This document shows positions 25,980 through 36,600 of a stretch of 64,000 bases of DNA, piece after piece (positions within the stretch are counted from its first letter, which is position 1; the number at the start of each line of letters is the position of its first letter). Source of the stretch: Nostoc sp. NIES-3756 (GTDB lineage Bacteria > Cyanobacteriota > Cyanobacteriia > Cyanobacteriales > Nostocaceae); assembly GCF_001548375.1 (NCBI RefSeq), contig NZ_AP017295.1, positions 5,842,001 to 5,906,000 on the forward strand, given 5' to 3'. The notes under the pieces were generated by a model, which made no database searches, was not told where the DNA came from, and saw nothing but the letters and a program-made list of their open reading frames with translations. Position numbers and translations under genes: made by a program.

Positions 25980-26687
25980 TTAAACCTTAGCCAATTCTGG
26001 TGTAGGACGCTTGCTGTTGCGAATATTAGTAATAGCCTCAGCATAGTCCTTAGCATTAAATACCGCAGAACCAGCCACAACTGCATTAGCGCCTGCTTCT
26101 AGAACTTGCCAAGTATTATTAGCTTTGAGTCCGCCATCCACTTCAATCCAGGGGTCTAAACCGCGCTCATCACACATTTGACGCAACTTGCGGATTTTAG
26201 GTAATACGCCAGGAATAAAGCTTTGACCACCAAAACCTGGGTTAACGCTCATGATGAGTACTAGGTCAGCTAATTCTAGTACATATTCAATCAACTCTAA
26301 AGGAGTACCAGGATTAAGAACTACTCCAGCTTTTTTACCTAACTCTTTAATTTGTCCTAGAGTGCGGTGTAAGTGTGGAGAAGCGTTATGTTCGGCGTGA
26401 ACAGAAATAATATCAGCGCCTGCTTTAGCAAAGTCTTCTACATACTTTTCTGGTTCCACAATCATCAAGTGGACATCCAGAGGCTTGGTTGTAACCGGAC
26501 GAATCGCCTCCACTACCAGAGGGCCTATCGTTATATTAGGTACAAAACGACCGTCCATTACATCAACATGAATCCAATCGGCTCCAGCCGCGTCTACGGC
26601 GCGAATCTCCTCGCCTAAACGGCTAAAATCGGCTGATAGGATAGATGGAGCAATTACTATGGGTTTTTCAGATCGGTTTTGGGTCAT
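25980..26687 (-). CDS. rpe: Ribulose-phosphate 3-epimerase
   Basis: Rpe interconverts ribulose 5-phosphate and xylulose 5-phosphate in the Calvin cycle and oxidative pentose phosphate pathway. From ATG 26687 ([20 protein letters not shown]) the product has 235 residues, the family length. Diagnostic motifs are [55 protein letters not shown] and WIEVDGGLK, carrying the metal-binding His and Asp residues. An upstream in-frame start exists but would add sequence not found in the family. Confidence 0.96.
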   Translation of the reverse strand: MTQNRSEKPIVIAPSILSADFSRLGEEIRAVDAAGADWIHVDVMDGRFVPNITIGPLVVEAIRPVTTKPLDVHLMIVEPEKYVEDFAKAGADIISVHAEHNASPHLHRTLGQIKELGKKAGVVLNPGTPLELIEYVLELADLVLIMSVNPGFGGQSFIPGVLPKIRKLRQMCDERGLDPWIEVDGGLKANNTWQVLEAGANAVVAGSAVFNAKDYAEAITNIRNSKRPTPELAKV

Positions 26688-26839
26688 GGCTAGTGGCTTT
26701 TTTAGCGTCCTCGTCTGTAAGCATTGTAACAAAATCTTGTAACAAAATATTGAGAAATTTAGAAATTGGGCAGAAGGCAGTGGTTCGACTACGCTCACCA
26801 ACCAAGTAGGAGGTAGGAGTTAGGGGAAAATAACTTTGG

Positions 26840-26895
26840 ACTAATGACTAATGACTAATGACTAATGACTAATGACTAATGACTAATGACTAATG
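26840..26895. repeat. Eight tandem ACTAATG heptads at the subtilase start
   Basis: Eight perfect copies of ACTAATG run from 26840 to 26895, and the last copy supplies the first ATG (26893) of the subtilase gene. Each unit contains ATG, and from every ATG before the last a 4-codon frame (ATG ACT AAT GAC TAA) can be read. Confidence 0.9.
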
Positions 26896-28491
26896 ACTAT
26901 GAAAAAACTAATTTGGATAATTTGCGGATTTAGTGCTTCTTGTTTGAGTGTACCTGTGTTGGCTATACCTTTAACTAGTTCTATAGGAACTAATGGTATT
27001 GATGCTTTAAAGTTACATCAGTCTCCTTATAATTTGCTCGGTCGTAAGATTGCTATCGGTCAGGTGGAAATCGGTCGTCCGGGGATGTTTGGTTGGGATA
27101 AGGCTGTGTCAAAAAATCGCGCTGTCTCACTGGCGGCTGTATTTTTACGCAATGGCCCTGCTAAATCTAACAATGGTGTTGACCCCCACGCTTATAATGT
27201 CGCTGGTGTGATGGTGAGTAGAGACAAGGGTTTACCTGGGGTTGCGCCGGAAGCAAGGTTATATTCTTCGGCGGTGGGTTCTACAAAAAGTATGGGTCAA
27301 CCAGAGGAGTGTTTATCAGCGCAGCACATAGCTTTACAAAATGGTGGCGATGTCCGGGCGATTAACTTTAGTTTTGGTGAACCCCTCAATCGTGATCCTC
27401 GACCAGAGGCTGTTTTAGACGGGAATGCTTTACTTACTTTATGTGTTGACTGGTCGAGTCGCGTTCACGATGTTTTGTATGCGATCGCAGGCAATCAAGG
27501 TAAAGGGGGTATACCTATACCTACAGATAATTATAACGCAATCAACGTGGCTTTCTCATCCCGACGCGGAGGGATTTTTAATAAAGTAGACGTTTCTAAT
27601 CTGGCTGGTGTGAATCAAGGTGTGAGCGGTCGTTTAGCTGGTAAGGAATTTAATATTGATGGTCGTCGCTCGGTAAGTATAGTAGCGCCTGGTAGTAATA
27701 TCACTCTACTCAATCCTGATGGCAAATTAAATAAGGTGACAGGTACAAGTTTTGCTGCACCCCATCTGACAGCTACCGTTGCTTTATTACAAGAATTTAG
27801 CGATAGAAAACTACGCACTAAACAACCGAACTGGAGCATTGATGGTCGCCGTCAGCAAGTGATGAAAGCAGTACTACTCAATTCGGCAGATAAAGTTCAA
27901 GATATTGGTGATGGCTTAAGACTGGGCATGACTCGTACACTTATTGATAAACAAAATCAAGACTGGCTGAGTTCTGATGCCTACCAAGATCCCAAAATTC
28001 CTTTAGATGCGCAAATGGGAACAGGACATTTGAATGCGTTGCGCGCTTATCAACAATTTAGTGCAGGTCAATGGCAGCCAACAGCACCAATTCCGGCAAT
28101 TGGTTGGGATTATCGACAAGTAGATATAGGTAAATCTGTTGATTATGGGTTAGCAAAACCATTAAAACAAGGCAGTTTTGTAGCTATTACTTTAAGTTGG
28201 AATCGATTGGTAGAATTAAATGATACTAATAAGAATCAACAATTCGATGTAGGCGAAAATTTCCGCGATCGCGGTTTGAATAACCTCAACCTTTATTTAG
28301 TAAATGCTGATGCTAAAAGTACAGATACCAGCATTGTTTGTTCTTCCATTAGTGAAGTTGATAGTGTAGAGCATATTTTCTGCCCTGTACCTGCTAACGG
28401 TAACTACAAAATCCGTGTTCAGTATCAGAAACAGGTCAACGAAGCAACTCAGCCCTATGCTTTAGCTTGGTGGACAGTTCCTGCTAATTAA
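26893..28491 (+). CDS. Exported S8-family serine peptidase (subtilase)
   Basis: A 532-residue protein with a signal peptide (KKLIWIICGFSASCLSVPVL, cleavage near ALA-IPL). The subtilase core shows His99 (VDPHAYNVAGVM), oxyanion Asn201 (AIAGNQGKGG) and nucleophile Ser286 (VTGTSFAAPHLTA). Where most subtilases have the catalytic Asp of D-[ST]-G, this one reads IAIGQVEIGRPG, with Glu59. The C-terminal ~130 residues (from about 400) form a beta-rich domain that may be a P- or pre-peptidase-type domain. Two starts are possible, ATG 26893 inside the heptad repeat or ATG 26899; no clear Shine-Dalgarno is present. A serpin gene follows 345 bp downstream on the same strand. Confidence 0.85.
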   Translation: MTMKKLIWIICGFSASCLSVPVLAIPLTSSIGTNGIDALKLHQSPYNLLGRKIAIGQVEIGRPGMFGWDKAVSKNRAVSLAAVFLRNGPAKSNNGVDPHAYNVAGVMVSRDKGLPGVAPEARLYSSAVGSTKSMGQPEECLSAQHIALQNGGDVRAINFSFGEPLNRDPRPEAVLDGNALLTLCVDWSSRVHDVLYAIAGNQGKGGIPIPTDNYNAINVAFSSRRGGIFNKVDVSNLAGVNQGVSGRLAGKEFNIDGRRSVSIVAPGSNITLLNPDGKLNKVTGTSFAAPHLTATVALLQEFSDRKLRTKQPNWSIDGRRQQVMKAVLLNSADKVQDIGDGLRLGMTRTLIDKQNQDWLSSDAYQDPKIPLDAQMGTGHLNALRAYQQFSAGQWQPTAPIPAIGWDYRQVDIGKSVDYGLAKPLKQGSFVAITLSWNRLVELNDTNKNQQFDVGENFRDRGLNNLNLYLVNADAKSTDTSIVCSSISEVDSVEHIFCPVPANGNYKIRVQYQKQVNEATQPYALAWWTVPAN

Positions 28492-28519
28492 AATTTTGTC
28501 AAGAGGCAATAGGGAATAC

Positions 28520-28547
28520 AAGGGTGGGTAATCCCCACCCTTCTTAA
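28520..28547 (+). terminator. Terminator after the subtilase gene
   Basis: AAGGGTGGG (28520-28528) pairs perfectly with CCCACCCTT (28534-28542), followed by CTTAATT. The following 290 bp up to the serpin gene are AT-rich with no other structure seen. Confidence 0.7.
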
Positions 28548-28836
28548 TTACTAATTACTATTAGAATCCTGCTAAAATTATTATTAAGTAGTTTAGAATA
28601 CAGATATTTAAGCTTAAAATAAATAGTCAAAATTGACAAATTCAAACTAAGTCTGCATTGCCATATTTATAAAAATTTGGCAATAGTTATATTTACTTCT
28701 TTTACAAAGATTACTGTTACCAAAATTGTAACCGTCGATTGTTTTAGTTTTGTTAATGCAATAGTAAATAATCAAGACAACATGAATAATGTCACGGTTG
28801 ATAGATAGTTAAGACTTTGGCGTGCGAGGTAGTAAA

Positions 28837-30165
28837 ATGAATCGGCAAAAGTTCAGTAGTGTGAAAGACAGTTTCTTGCAAAGACGCTACGGTGTTAGTT
28901 TGGGAAGACGTTATGTTTTAGCCGCCGCTAGTGTCGTTTTGTTTAGCGTACTGGGTTGTTCACAAGTTGATACCAAGACAAGCGCGTTAGCCCAGTCTGG
29001 GCTATCTCAACCAGAGCCGTCATTGCAAAAAAAAACAGTAGTGCCTAATACTAAAGTTGTCGATGCTAATAATAAGTTTGCCTTCAAACTGTTCTCAGAG
29101 GTGGTTAAACAAGAAAGTAACGCCAAAAATATTTCTGTTTCACCGACGAGTGTAGCGATCGCCCTAGCCATGACCTACAATGGCGCTAGCGGCTCTACAC
29201 AGAAAGCAATGGCTAAAACCCTGGAGTTACAGGGTATTGCTCTACCAGAACTCAATTCCGCTTATGCTGAATTAAATAGGTTGCTACAAAACCCAGAGGA
29301 AAATGTGCAGCTAACTATTGCTAATTCCTTGTGGGTAAATAAAAACATTAGCTTGCGTCCTGATTTCTTGCAGAGGAACCGTGATTTTTATCAAGCTAAG
29401 GTGTCAAATTTAGACTTTCAAGACCCTAACGCTACAAATATTATTAACAATTGGGTTAAAGATAACACTAAAGGTAAAATCAACAATATTGTTGACACAA
29501 TTGAACCAAATCAAGCGCTATTTTTAATTAATGCCATATATTTTAAAGGGCAATGGAGCCAGAAGTTTGATAAGTCTCAGACCAAGCCTCAGACCTTTTA
29601 CGCTGCATCTGGTCAACAAAAACAACACCCAATGATGTCACAAACGGGTGAATATAGATATTATGAAACCCCACAGTTCCAGGCTGTAAGTTTACCTTAC
29701 GGTCAAACAAGAAAGGTGAGTTTATATATATTTTTACCCAAGCAAAACTCTAACTTAAAAGCCTTCTATCAAAACTTAAATCCCAAGAACTGGGACAAAT
29801 GGCTGTCTGAGTTTAGTCAACGAGATGGGTCTATTACCTTGCCACGTTTTCAATCAGATTACGAGACTTCCCTTAACGATACGCTAAAAGCTTTAGGCAT
29901 GGGAGAAGCTTTTACTAATAAAGCTGATTTTTCTGGTATTGGAGACAAATTAGCTATTAGCCAAGTTAAACATAAAACTGTGATTGAGGTAAATGAAGAA
30001 GGTACAGAAGCTAGTGCAGCGACATCTGTAGGGATAGTAGCCACATCTTTGAGACAGCCACAACCACCATTTCAAATGGTTGTTAATCGTCCTTTCTTCT
30101 ATGCAATTCGGGATAATCAAAGCAAGAATATCCTGTTTATGGGGTCAGTTGATGATCCAGTGTAA
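28837..30165 (+). CDS. Serpin (serine protease inhibitor) lipoprotein
   Basis: A 442-residue serpin starting at ATG 28837, with GCGAGGTAG upstream; an in-frame GTG at 28822 is less likely. The N-terminus has a twin-Arg-containing basic region and hydrophobic segment ending in the lipobox SVLGC, so it is probably a membrane-anchored exported protein. Serpin signatures are clear: NISVSPTSVAIALAMTYNGA, ANSLWVNKN, LINAIYFKGQW, the hinge VNEEGTEASAAT, and NRPFFYAIRDNQSKNILFMG. Aligning the hinge with alpha-1-antitrypsin places P1-P1' at Thr-Ser in IVATSLRQ, though this reactive loop is about five residues longer, so P1 is uncertain. It would trap serine proteases, perhaps the adjacent subtilase or foreign ones. 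Confidence 0.9.
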   Translation: MNRQKFSSVKDSFLQRRYGVSLGRRYVLAAASVVLFSVLGCSQVDTKTSALAQSGLSQPEPSLQKKTVVPNTKVVDANNKFAFKLFSEVVKQESNAKNISVSPTSVAIALAMTYNGASGSTQKAMAKTLELQGIALPELNSAYAELNRLLQNPEENVQLTIANSLWVNKNISLRPDFLQRNRDFYQAKVSNLDFQDPNATNIINNWVKDNTKGKINNIVDTIEPNQALFLINAIYFKGQWSQKFDKSQTKPQTFYAASGQQKQHPMMSQTGEYRYYETPQFQAVSLPYGQTRKVSLYIFLPKQNSNLKAFYQNLNPKNWDKWLSEFSQRDGSITLPRFQSDYETSLNDTLKALGMGEAFTNKADFSGIGDKLAISQVKHKTVIEVNEEGTEASAATSVGIVATSLRQPQPPFQMVVNRPFFYAIRDNQSKNILFMGSVDDPV

Positions 30166-30286
30166 TTTTTATACATTCATTGTTTAATGAGTCTTTACCT
30201 CACTTATATAAGAACAGTTAGGTTAAGGTTGTCGATTTTGTGTCATCATCACAAAGAATGGGATGTAGGAACTCAAACATAAACTG

Positions 30287-31549
30287 ATGACTGCCATCGC
30301 TGCTACTATTGCATCTATCGTTGGTGAAGAAAATACCGTTTCCCTAGACAACAATCTCAAACTTAGTCAAGCTATAGCGGGAAACCTCCCCAATTGTATC
30401 GTTTATCCCCAAACTCAAGCACAACTAGCCGCAGTTATCGCCACAGCACACCAAAATAACTGGCGTGTTTTACCCTGCGGTAGCGGAAGTAAACTTAATT
30501 GGGGTGGTTTAGCTAAGGATATTGATGTGGTCGTCAGTACGGAACGCATCAACCAATTAATAGAACACGCCGTTGGTGATTTGACTATCACCGTCGAAGC
30601 TGGGATGAAGTTTGCCCATCTCCAGAATATTTTGGCACAAGCAAGACAATTTCTCGCCCTTGACCCCTCTACACCAGAAGCAACCATCGGGGGTATTGTT
30701 GCTACTGCTGATACCAACTCCCTGCGTCAACGTTATGGTAGTGTGCGCGACCAGCTTTTAGGTATTACTTTTGTCCGTGCTGATGGTCAAATTGCCAAAG
30801 CTGGAGGACGGGTTGTCAAGAATGTGGCTGGTTACGACTTGATGAAGTTATTTACTGGCTCATACGGTACATTAGGAATTATTAGCCAAGTAACTTTTCG
30901 TGTGTATCCTGTTCAGGAAGCATCAAGGACAGTAGTATTGACTGGTGCAGTAGAGGATGTATCGCAAGCGGCTACAACTTTGCGAGGTTCGGCATTAACA
31001 CCTACCCAAGCTGATTTAATCTCTACTGGATTGGTATCTAGTTTAGAATTGGGTAAGGGAGTAGGGTTAATTGCCCGTTTTCAGAGTATTAGTGAGAGTG
31101 TAAAGGAACAATCGAACCGTTTGTTAGAAGTAGGGCAGAAGTTAGGTTTAGCAGGGATGGTATTTTCTGGTACAGATGAAAGTCATCTATGGCAGAGATT
31201 GCAACAACAAATACATACTCCTACTACAGAATCTACAATTACCTGCAAAATAGGAGTATTACCTAGTGCAGCTATAGAGATTTTGCATCAAGTACAAATT
31301 GGGTTGATTCACATTAGTAGTGGTTTGGGTGTATTACAAGTTGAGAATAAAAATCAAGTTTTGCAAATGCGATCGCTTTTGTCATCACACAACGGTTTTT
31401 TAACAGTTTTGCAAGCGCCTGTGCCAGTTAAGCAACAAGTTGATGTATGGGGATATGCGGGTAATGCTTTACCGTTGATGCGTCGCATTAAAGAACAGTT
31501 TGATAGTAAAAATATTTTAAGTCCAGGTCGGTTTGTGGGTGGGATTTAA
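30287..31549 (+). CDS. glcE: Glycolate oxidase/dehydrogenase FAD-binding subunit GlcE
   Basis: GlcE is an FAD-binding subunit of glycolate dehydrogenase, which oxidises photorespiratory glycolate to glyoxylate. The 420-residue protein shows the PCMH/VAO FAD-binding fold: LPCGSGSKLNWGG, ITVEAGMKFAHLQNILAQAR, FLALDPSTPEATIGGIVATA and AGGRVVKNVAGYDLMKLFTG. The C-terminal end FDSKNILSPGRFVGGI is typical. glcF follows after 36 bp, so the two form an operon. No glcD is in this window; the catalytic partner must be encoded elsewhere. Confidence 0.92.
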   Translation: MTAIAATIASIVGEENTVSLDNNLKLSQAIAGNLPNCIVYPQTQAQLAAVIATAHQNNWRVLPCGSGSKLNWGGLAKDIDVVVSTERINQLIEHAVGDLTITVEAGMKFAHLQNILAQARQFLALDPSTPEATIGGIVATADTNSLRQRYGSVRDQLLGITFVRADGQIAKAGGRVVKNVAGYDLMKLFTGSYGTLGIISQVTFRVYPVQEASRTVVLTGAVEDVSQAATTLRGSALTPTQADLISTGLVSSLELGKGVGLIARFQSISESVKEQSNRLLEVGQKLGLAGMVFSGTDESHLWQRLQQQIHTPTTESTITCKIGVLPSAAIEILHQVQIGLIHISSGLGVLQVENKNQVLQMRSLLSSHNGFLTVLQAPVPVKQQVDVWGYAGNALPLMRRIKEQFDSKNILSPGRFVGGI

Positions 31550-31585
31550 GTAACTCACTAGAGATATACAGGGAGCAGAATAAAT

Positions 31586-32941
31586 ATGCAGGTTTCAGAA
31601 GATTCTATTAATAATACTGCTAATATCAAAAATTTACAGGGATTTGATGCCAACCATCCACCTGACCCAAAATTAATTGATAGTTGTGTACATTGTGGCT
31701 TTTGTCTTTCCACCTGTCCTAGCTATCGGGTAATTGGTAAAGAAATGGATTCTCCTAGAGGACGCATCTATTTAATGGATGCCATAAATGAAGGAGAAAT
31801 TGCTCTGAATACCGCTACAGTAGAACATTTCGATTCTTGTTTGGGATGTCTTGCTTGTGTAACAACATGTCCTTCTGGTGTGCAGTATGACAAGTTAATT
31901 TCTGCTACTCGCCATCAAGTAGAACGTAATTATTCTCGCAGTTTTTCTGATAACTTAATTCGTAAATTAATATTTTCGTTATTTCCCAACCCAGATATTT
32001 TACGGATTCTATTAATACCCCTATTATTTTATCAAAAATTAGGCGTTTCTAAAGTAATTCGCACGACAGGCTTATTGCAAAAAATATCGCCTCGCTTGGC
32101 AGCAATGGAGTCAATTCTGCCAAAGATTACGCTAAAAACTTTTCAAGATAATCTCCCTACTGTTATTCCCGCACAGGGTGAGAAACGCTATCGCGTCGGG
32201 GTAATTTTGGGATGTGTGCAAAGATTATTTTTCTCCCCAGTGAATGAAGCGACGGTGCGAGTATTAACAGCAAATGGTTGTGAGGTTGTGATTCCTAAAT
32301 CTCAAGGCTGTTGTGCGGCGCTTCCCGAACACCAAGGACAAACAGAACAAGCCAAAGCTTTAGCGAGACAGATGATTGATAGCTTTGCTGATACTAATGT
32401 TGATTATGTGATTATCAACGCTGCTGGGTGTGGTCATACTTTAAAAGAATACGGTCACATCTTAGCAGATGACCCAGAATACAAAGAAAAAGCTCAAGAT
32501 TTTGCTGCTAAGGTGAAAGATGCTCAAGAGTTCTTGGCGACTGTAGGGTTAACAGCCAAACTTTCACCACTGACAGATAAACCTTTGAATTTGGTTTATC
32601 AAGATGCTTGTCATTTATTACATGGACAAAAAATTAGTGTGCAGCCTCGTAAACTATTACAGCAAATTCCCGGTGTGAAGCTTAAAGAACCCTTGGATGC
32701 AGCTTTATGTTGTGGTAGTGCTGGTGTTTATAATATGTTGCAACCAGAAGTTGCTGAGGAATTAGGCAAGCAAAAGGTGACAAATTTATTAAATACTGGC
32801 GCTGAGTTAATTGCTTCTGCTAATCCTGGTTGTACTTTGCAGATTACTAAGCATTTAGAATTGCAAGGTAAGAAAATTTCTGTCATCCATCCGATGGAGT
32901 TATTAGATTACTCTATTCGTGGTGTGAAGTTAGAAAGTTAA
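31586..32941 (+). CDS. glcF: Glycolate oxidase/dehydrogenase iron-sulfur subunit GlcF
   Basis: A 451-residue iron-sulfur protein that passes electrons from GlcD/GlcE. It has two 4Fe-4S ferredoxin motifs, CVHCGFCLSTCPSYRV (about 36-51) and CLGCLACVTTCPSGVQY (about 90-106). Two CCG domains follow: CVQRLFF with GCCAALPEHQGQ and NAAGCGHTLKEY, then DACHLLHGQ with ALCCGSAGVYNM and SANPGCTLQI. All ligand Cys residues appear intact. A ribosome site, AGGGAGCAG, precedes ATG 31586. The following gene is convergent, with 11 bp between stops. Confidence 0.93.
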   Translation: MQVSEDSINNTANIKNLQGFDANHPPDPKLIDSCVHCGFCLSTCPSYRVIGKEMDSPRGRIYLMDAINEGEIALNTATVEHFDSCLGCLACVTTCPSGVQYDKLISATRHQVERNYSRSFSDNLIRKLIFSLFPNPDILRILLIPLLFYQKLGVSKVIRTTGLLQKISPRLAAMESILPKITLKTFQDNLPTVIPAQGEKRYRVGVILGCVQRLFFSPVNEATVRVLTANGCEVVIPKSQGCCAALPEHQGQTEQAKALARQMIDSFADTNVDYVIINAAGCGHTLKEYGHILADDPEYKEKAQDFAAKVKDAQEFLATVGLTAKLSPLTDKPLNLVYQDACHLLHGQKISVQPRKLLQQIPGVKLKEPLDAALCCGSAGVYNMLQPEVAEELGKQKVTNLLNTGAELIASANPGCTLQITKHLELQGKKISVIHPMELLDYSIRGVKLES

Positions 32942-32952
32942 TATTTAACTTT

Positions 32953-33684
32953 TCACACGCTGGTAATTGTTTCTACAAACTGTTGGTGTAGGGCTGAAGT
33001 TAAACCTTGCTGCAACACCGCCAAAACTTGCGGCATATCTCCTGCTACTAATGCCGCAACATCTAACCATAAGCCGGGGAAGACTTGGCTTTTAATGATG
33101 CCTGCCTCATCTGCTGTCAATGCTAGGTATTCTCCATCCTGCAAACTAAACCAACTAACCGTTTTCTCGTAAACCTGCCACACAAAATATTCTTGAATGC
33201 CATTACGACGATAAGCACGTTTTTTATCATACAGGTCTTTAGCGGCGCTACTGGCGGCAACTTCTGCGACTAATTCTGGTGCGCCTTCTACATAACCATC
33301 GACGCTGATACGAGATGAACCACCACAGGCGTTATCAATTAAGAGGATGGCATCTGGTTGGGGTTCATTATCTAAATCTAGTCGCAAAGTTGGATTATCT
33401 CCGAGTCTAGTTCCTGGTGTACCTACTTTATAATTACCAAGCCAAATCATCAAATTAGCGTGAGGTTCGGCATGGGGTTCAAAACGTAGGGAAGATGCCA
33501 CGTAAACTATTCCTTCGATTAATTCGGCTTTTTTGAGATTCGGCATGGCGTTGTAGCGCCGTTCAAATTCGCTCCGAGTTAAGCGATCGCCACTTTCTAA
33601 CGGCGGCAAGTTGGGGTTACTATTATTACCGTATTCTGGGGAGATTTTCACCATAACCGCAACCAATAGAGAGGAGTATGTCAT
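32953..33684 (-). CDS. Uma2-family (DUF820) PD-(D/E)XK nuclease-fold protein
   Basis: A 243-residue protein of the Uma2 family, numerous in cyanobacteria and built on the restriction-endonuclease fold. Likely active-site residues are Glu57 (ELIEGIVYV), Asp111 (EPQPDAILLI), Glu141 (PELVAEVAASS) and Lys154/155 (LYDKKRAYRRNGIQEYFVW). ATG 33684 overlaps the TGA of the upstream WD40 gene as ATGA, so translation is probably coupled; an internal ATG at 33654 fits the family start equally well. It is the last gene of the ATPase/nSTAND-WD40 operon. No nuclease activity is established for most Uma2 proteins; an effector role is inferred from context only. Confidence 0.85.
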   Translation of the reverse strand: MTYSSLLVAVMVKISPEYGNNSNPNLPPLESGDRLTRSEFERRYNAMPNLKKAELIEGIVYVASSLRFEPHAEPHANLMIWLGNYKVGTPGTRLGDNPTLRLDLDNEPQPDAILLIDNACGGSSRISVDGYVEGAPELVAEVAASSAAKDLYDKKRAYRRNGIQEYFVWQVYEKTVSWFSLQDGEYLALTADEAGIIKSQVFPGLWLDVAALVAGDMPQVLAVLQQGLTSALHQQFVETITSV

Positions 33685-36600
33685 CTATTACTAGTATGGG
33701 GGCATAAAGTGCGATCGCTCTGATTCACTTTCATGTTAGTTTTCAAATAATAATTTAGTGAATCACAACCACGCGCCAGCAAATTCTCTAATTTAATATC
33801 AGCTAAATTCCGCAACATCACCTGACCATCACCGCTACCTACTGCCAAAATTTGGCTATCGGGACTGAAGGTGACACTAGTTAACTCATCTTTGTCACCT
33901 TTTAAAACTATCAGCAATATCCCTTTTTGATTCCAAAGTCTGACTTTATTATCACTGCTGGCGGCTAACATCTTGCCATCCGGGCTAAAACTGACGCTGA
34001 TGAAACTATCACCATTACCCGAAAGATTTTTGATAAAACTACCATCTCGATTCCATAATTTAACTGTGCCATCAATACTGGCAGAAGCTAAAACTTGCCC
34101 ATCTGGAGACCATGCTACCCCATTGACCCGACGGTTATGGTCTTTGAGGTTGCCAATTTGTTGACCTTCTCGATTCCATAATTTAATGGTGGTATCGTCA
34201 CTGGCGGAGGCTAACAACTCACCATCAGGGCTAAAACTGACCCAATTGACAGCATCGGTATGACCTTGTAAGGTGTGGAGTAGTTTACCGTCTTGACTCC
34301 ATAATTTCACTGTCTTATCTTTACTAGCTGAAGCTATTACCTGACTATCCGATGACCAAGCTACAGCTAAAACTCCATCTTGATGACCCTGTAAGGTATG
34401 GAGTAATTTTCCTTGTTGGTTCCACAACTTCACGGTTTTATCTTTACTGGCTGAGGCTATCATCTGGCGATTTGGCGACCAAGCTACACCCCAAATTGAA
34501 TCTGTATGTCCTTTGAGAGTGTTGAGTTGTTTGCCATCTGTGTACAAAATTTTGACAGTTTTATCCCGACTCGCAGCCGCCAAATTCTTACCATCAGGGC
34601 TAAAACTAACACTCGTTACCCAATCACTACCATCAGTCTTAGGATTTCGCAATAAGACTCGATCCCAACGCCAAAGTATTACCGTTTTGTCTCGGCTACC
34701 AGAAACGAGGGTACGACCATCAGGGCTGAAACTGACAGTATTTACCCAGCTGTTATGTCCCTTGAGTGTTCCTAAGAGTAGACCTTGAGGACTCCATAAT
34801 TTTAAGGTTGCGTCGATACTTGCAGAAGCGATAGTTTGTCCGTTGGGGCTGAAGGTGACGGCTGTAACTTCTGCTGTGTGTCCTGATAAGGTTTTTAATA
34901 AATTACCTTGACGATTCCATAGTTTGATAGTCTTATCAAAACTAGCAGTGGCAATTGTTTTACCATTGGGCGACCAAGCCACAGCCAAGATTGCATCATC
35001 ATGACCTTTCCAGCTTTTAATTAGTTTACCGTCTCGACTCCAAAGTTTGATAGTTTTATCAGCACCCACGGAAGCGAGAGTTTGACCATCAGATGACCAA
35101 GCTATGCCCAAAACTGCATCACTATGACCTGATAAAGTCTTGAGTAATTGTCCTTCTCGACTCCATAATTTGATAGTTTGGTCGCTACTGGCGGAAGCAA
35201 TAAGGGAACCTTCGGGACTAAAACTAGCACTATTTACTCCATCGCTATGCCCTGCTAAAGTTTTGACTAATTGACCGACGCGATTCCATAATTTTACTGT
35301 CTTGTCTTGACTAGCAGAGACAATCAATAAACCATTTGGGCTGAAGCTAACGCTGTTAACTACATTAGTATGTTGGGATAAAATGTTAACTGGACTACCA
35401 TCATTACGCCAAAGATGGATGGTATTATCGGCGCTGGCGGAAGCAATAAGCGAACCGTCGCGGCTGAATACAACACCATTTACACCAGCAATATGTCCTT
35501 CCAGGCGGTTGTACTCCCTTACTCCCACCACTGCTTGATAGAGTGCTGTTTTTACCTGTTCTCTAGTGTAACCATCTACCCAAATAGCCTGTTGTAGTTT
35601 TCTACCAGCTTTGACACCTTCTTTAACTGCATCAAGTCCTTTTTGGGATGCAAACAAGGCTTCACTGGAAACACTCAGGGTTTTGATTTCGTTACCTACG
35701 GCGGTGATAATAGAATAACTTAACCCTAAAATGGCAAGGCAAGAAGCAGCTAGGGCAATTTTTAGGGAACGATTTAACTTTGCTTCACTCAGCCTTTGTT
35801 GTTTTTGACTTTCTGCTAGTTGGGCTGTTAACTCTTTTTCTTTTAATTCTGCACGCAATTGTTCAATTTCTAGTTGAGTTAATTCTTCGCGCTTGCGTAA
35901 TTCCCTGAGTTCTGCAACTAAATCTAATCCCGGTTGAGGATTGGGATCTAAGAGTTTAGACTGCTGCTTTTTTTGTCTGAGTTCGCTTTGCAACCGCGCA
36001 ATTTCACTTTGACTTTGCTGTACTTTACGGCGCAATTGTTTAAGTTGTGCCTGTAAGCTTGATTCCTGTTGTTGGAGATAGCGAATTAAATCTACTAGAT
36101 AATCATGAATTAGTTGATAACGTTCGGGAACATCAGGAAATAATACAACTAAACCAGAGCTAACTAAAATGTCTAAGACTAACTCTAGTTTATCGGGATA
36201 TTCTAATTCTGCTAGTTCAGATGCTAGTTCTGCACGAGTTTTAAAAGGGCGTTTGTTGCTTTCATCTGTTAATAAATACAAAACCAGTAAAGCCGCACGT
36301 TCATTTTCTGGGCCGCAGTCTTTGATGAGTTCTTTGATGTATCTCTCTATGAGTTTATTTGGTCGATATTGCTGATATTGTTTTAAAGTATTAATTCTCT
36401 CATCTTGTAATTGAGCGCCAACTACTTGTAATTCGATAGGGCGGACTTCCCCTAATTCTGTAGATAAATCTTCAACTACAGCATTAATTAAAGCTGCTTC
36501 TAAATTGAGTTGAGAACGTTCTGTTAATTTATGAATAATGACTTTGGCGTATTCTGGAGAAAAGTTATTTAATTGATAACGGATTTGTTTATCGAGAATA

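Noticed and set aside
26688..26801. 38-residue N-terminal extension of Rpe
   Set aside because: The sequence before MTQNRSEK does not look like any Rpe leader, and the length from 26687 matches the family.
26840..26895. Possible CRISPR array at the tandem repeats
   Set aside because: The units are seven bases with no spacers. The same holds for the heptad tracts at 9459, 15562 and 61001. I saw no CRISPR array in the window.
33973..34788. Plus-strand frames opposite the WD40 region
   Set aside because: They arise from the repeated WD40 codons read backwards, with no start signals and no conserved pattern.
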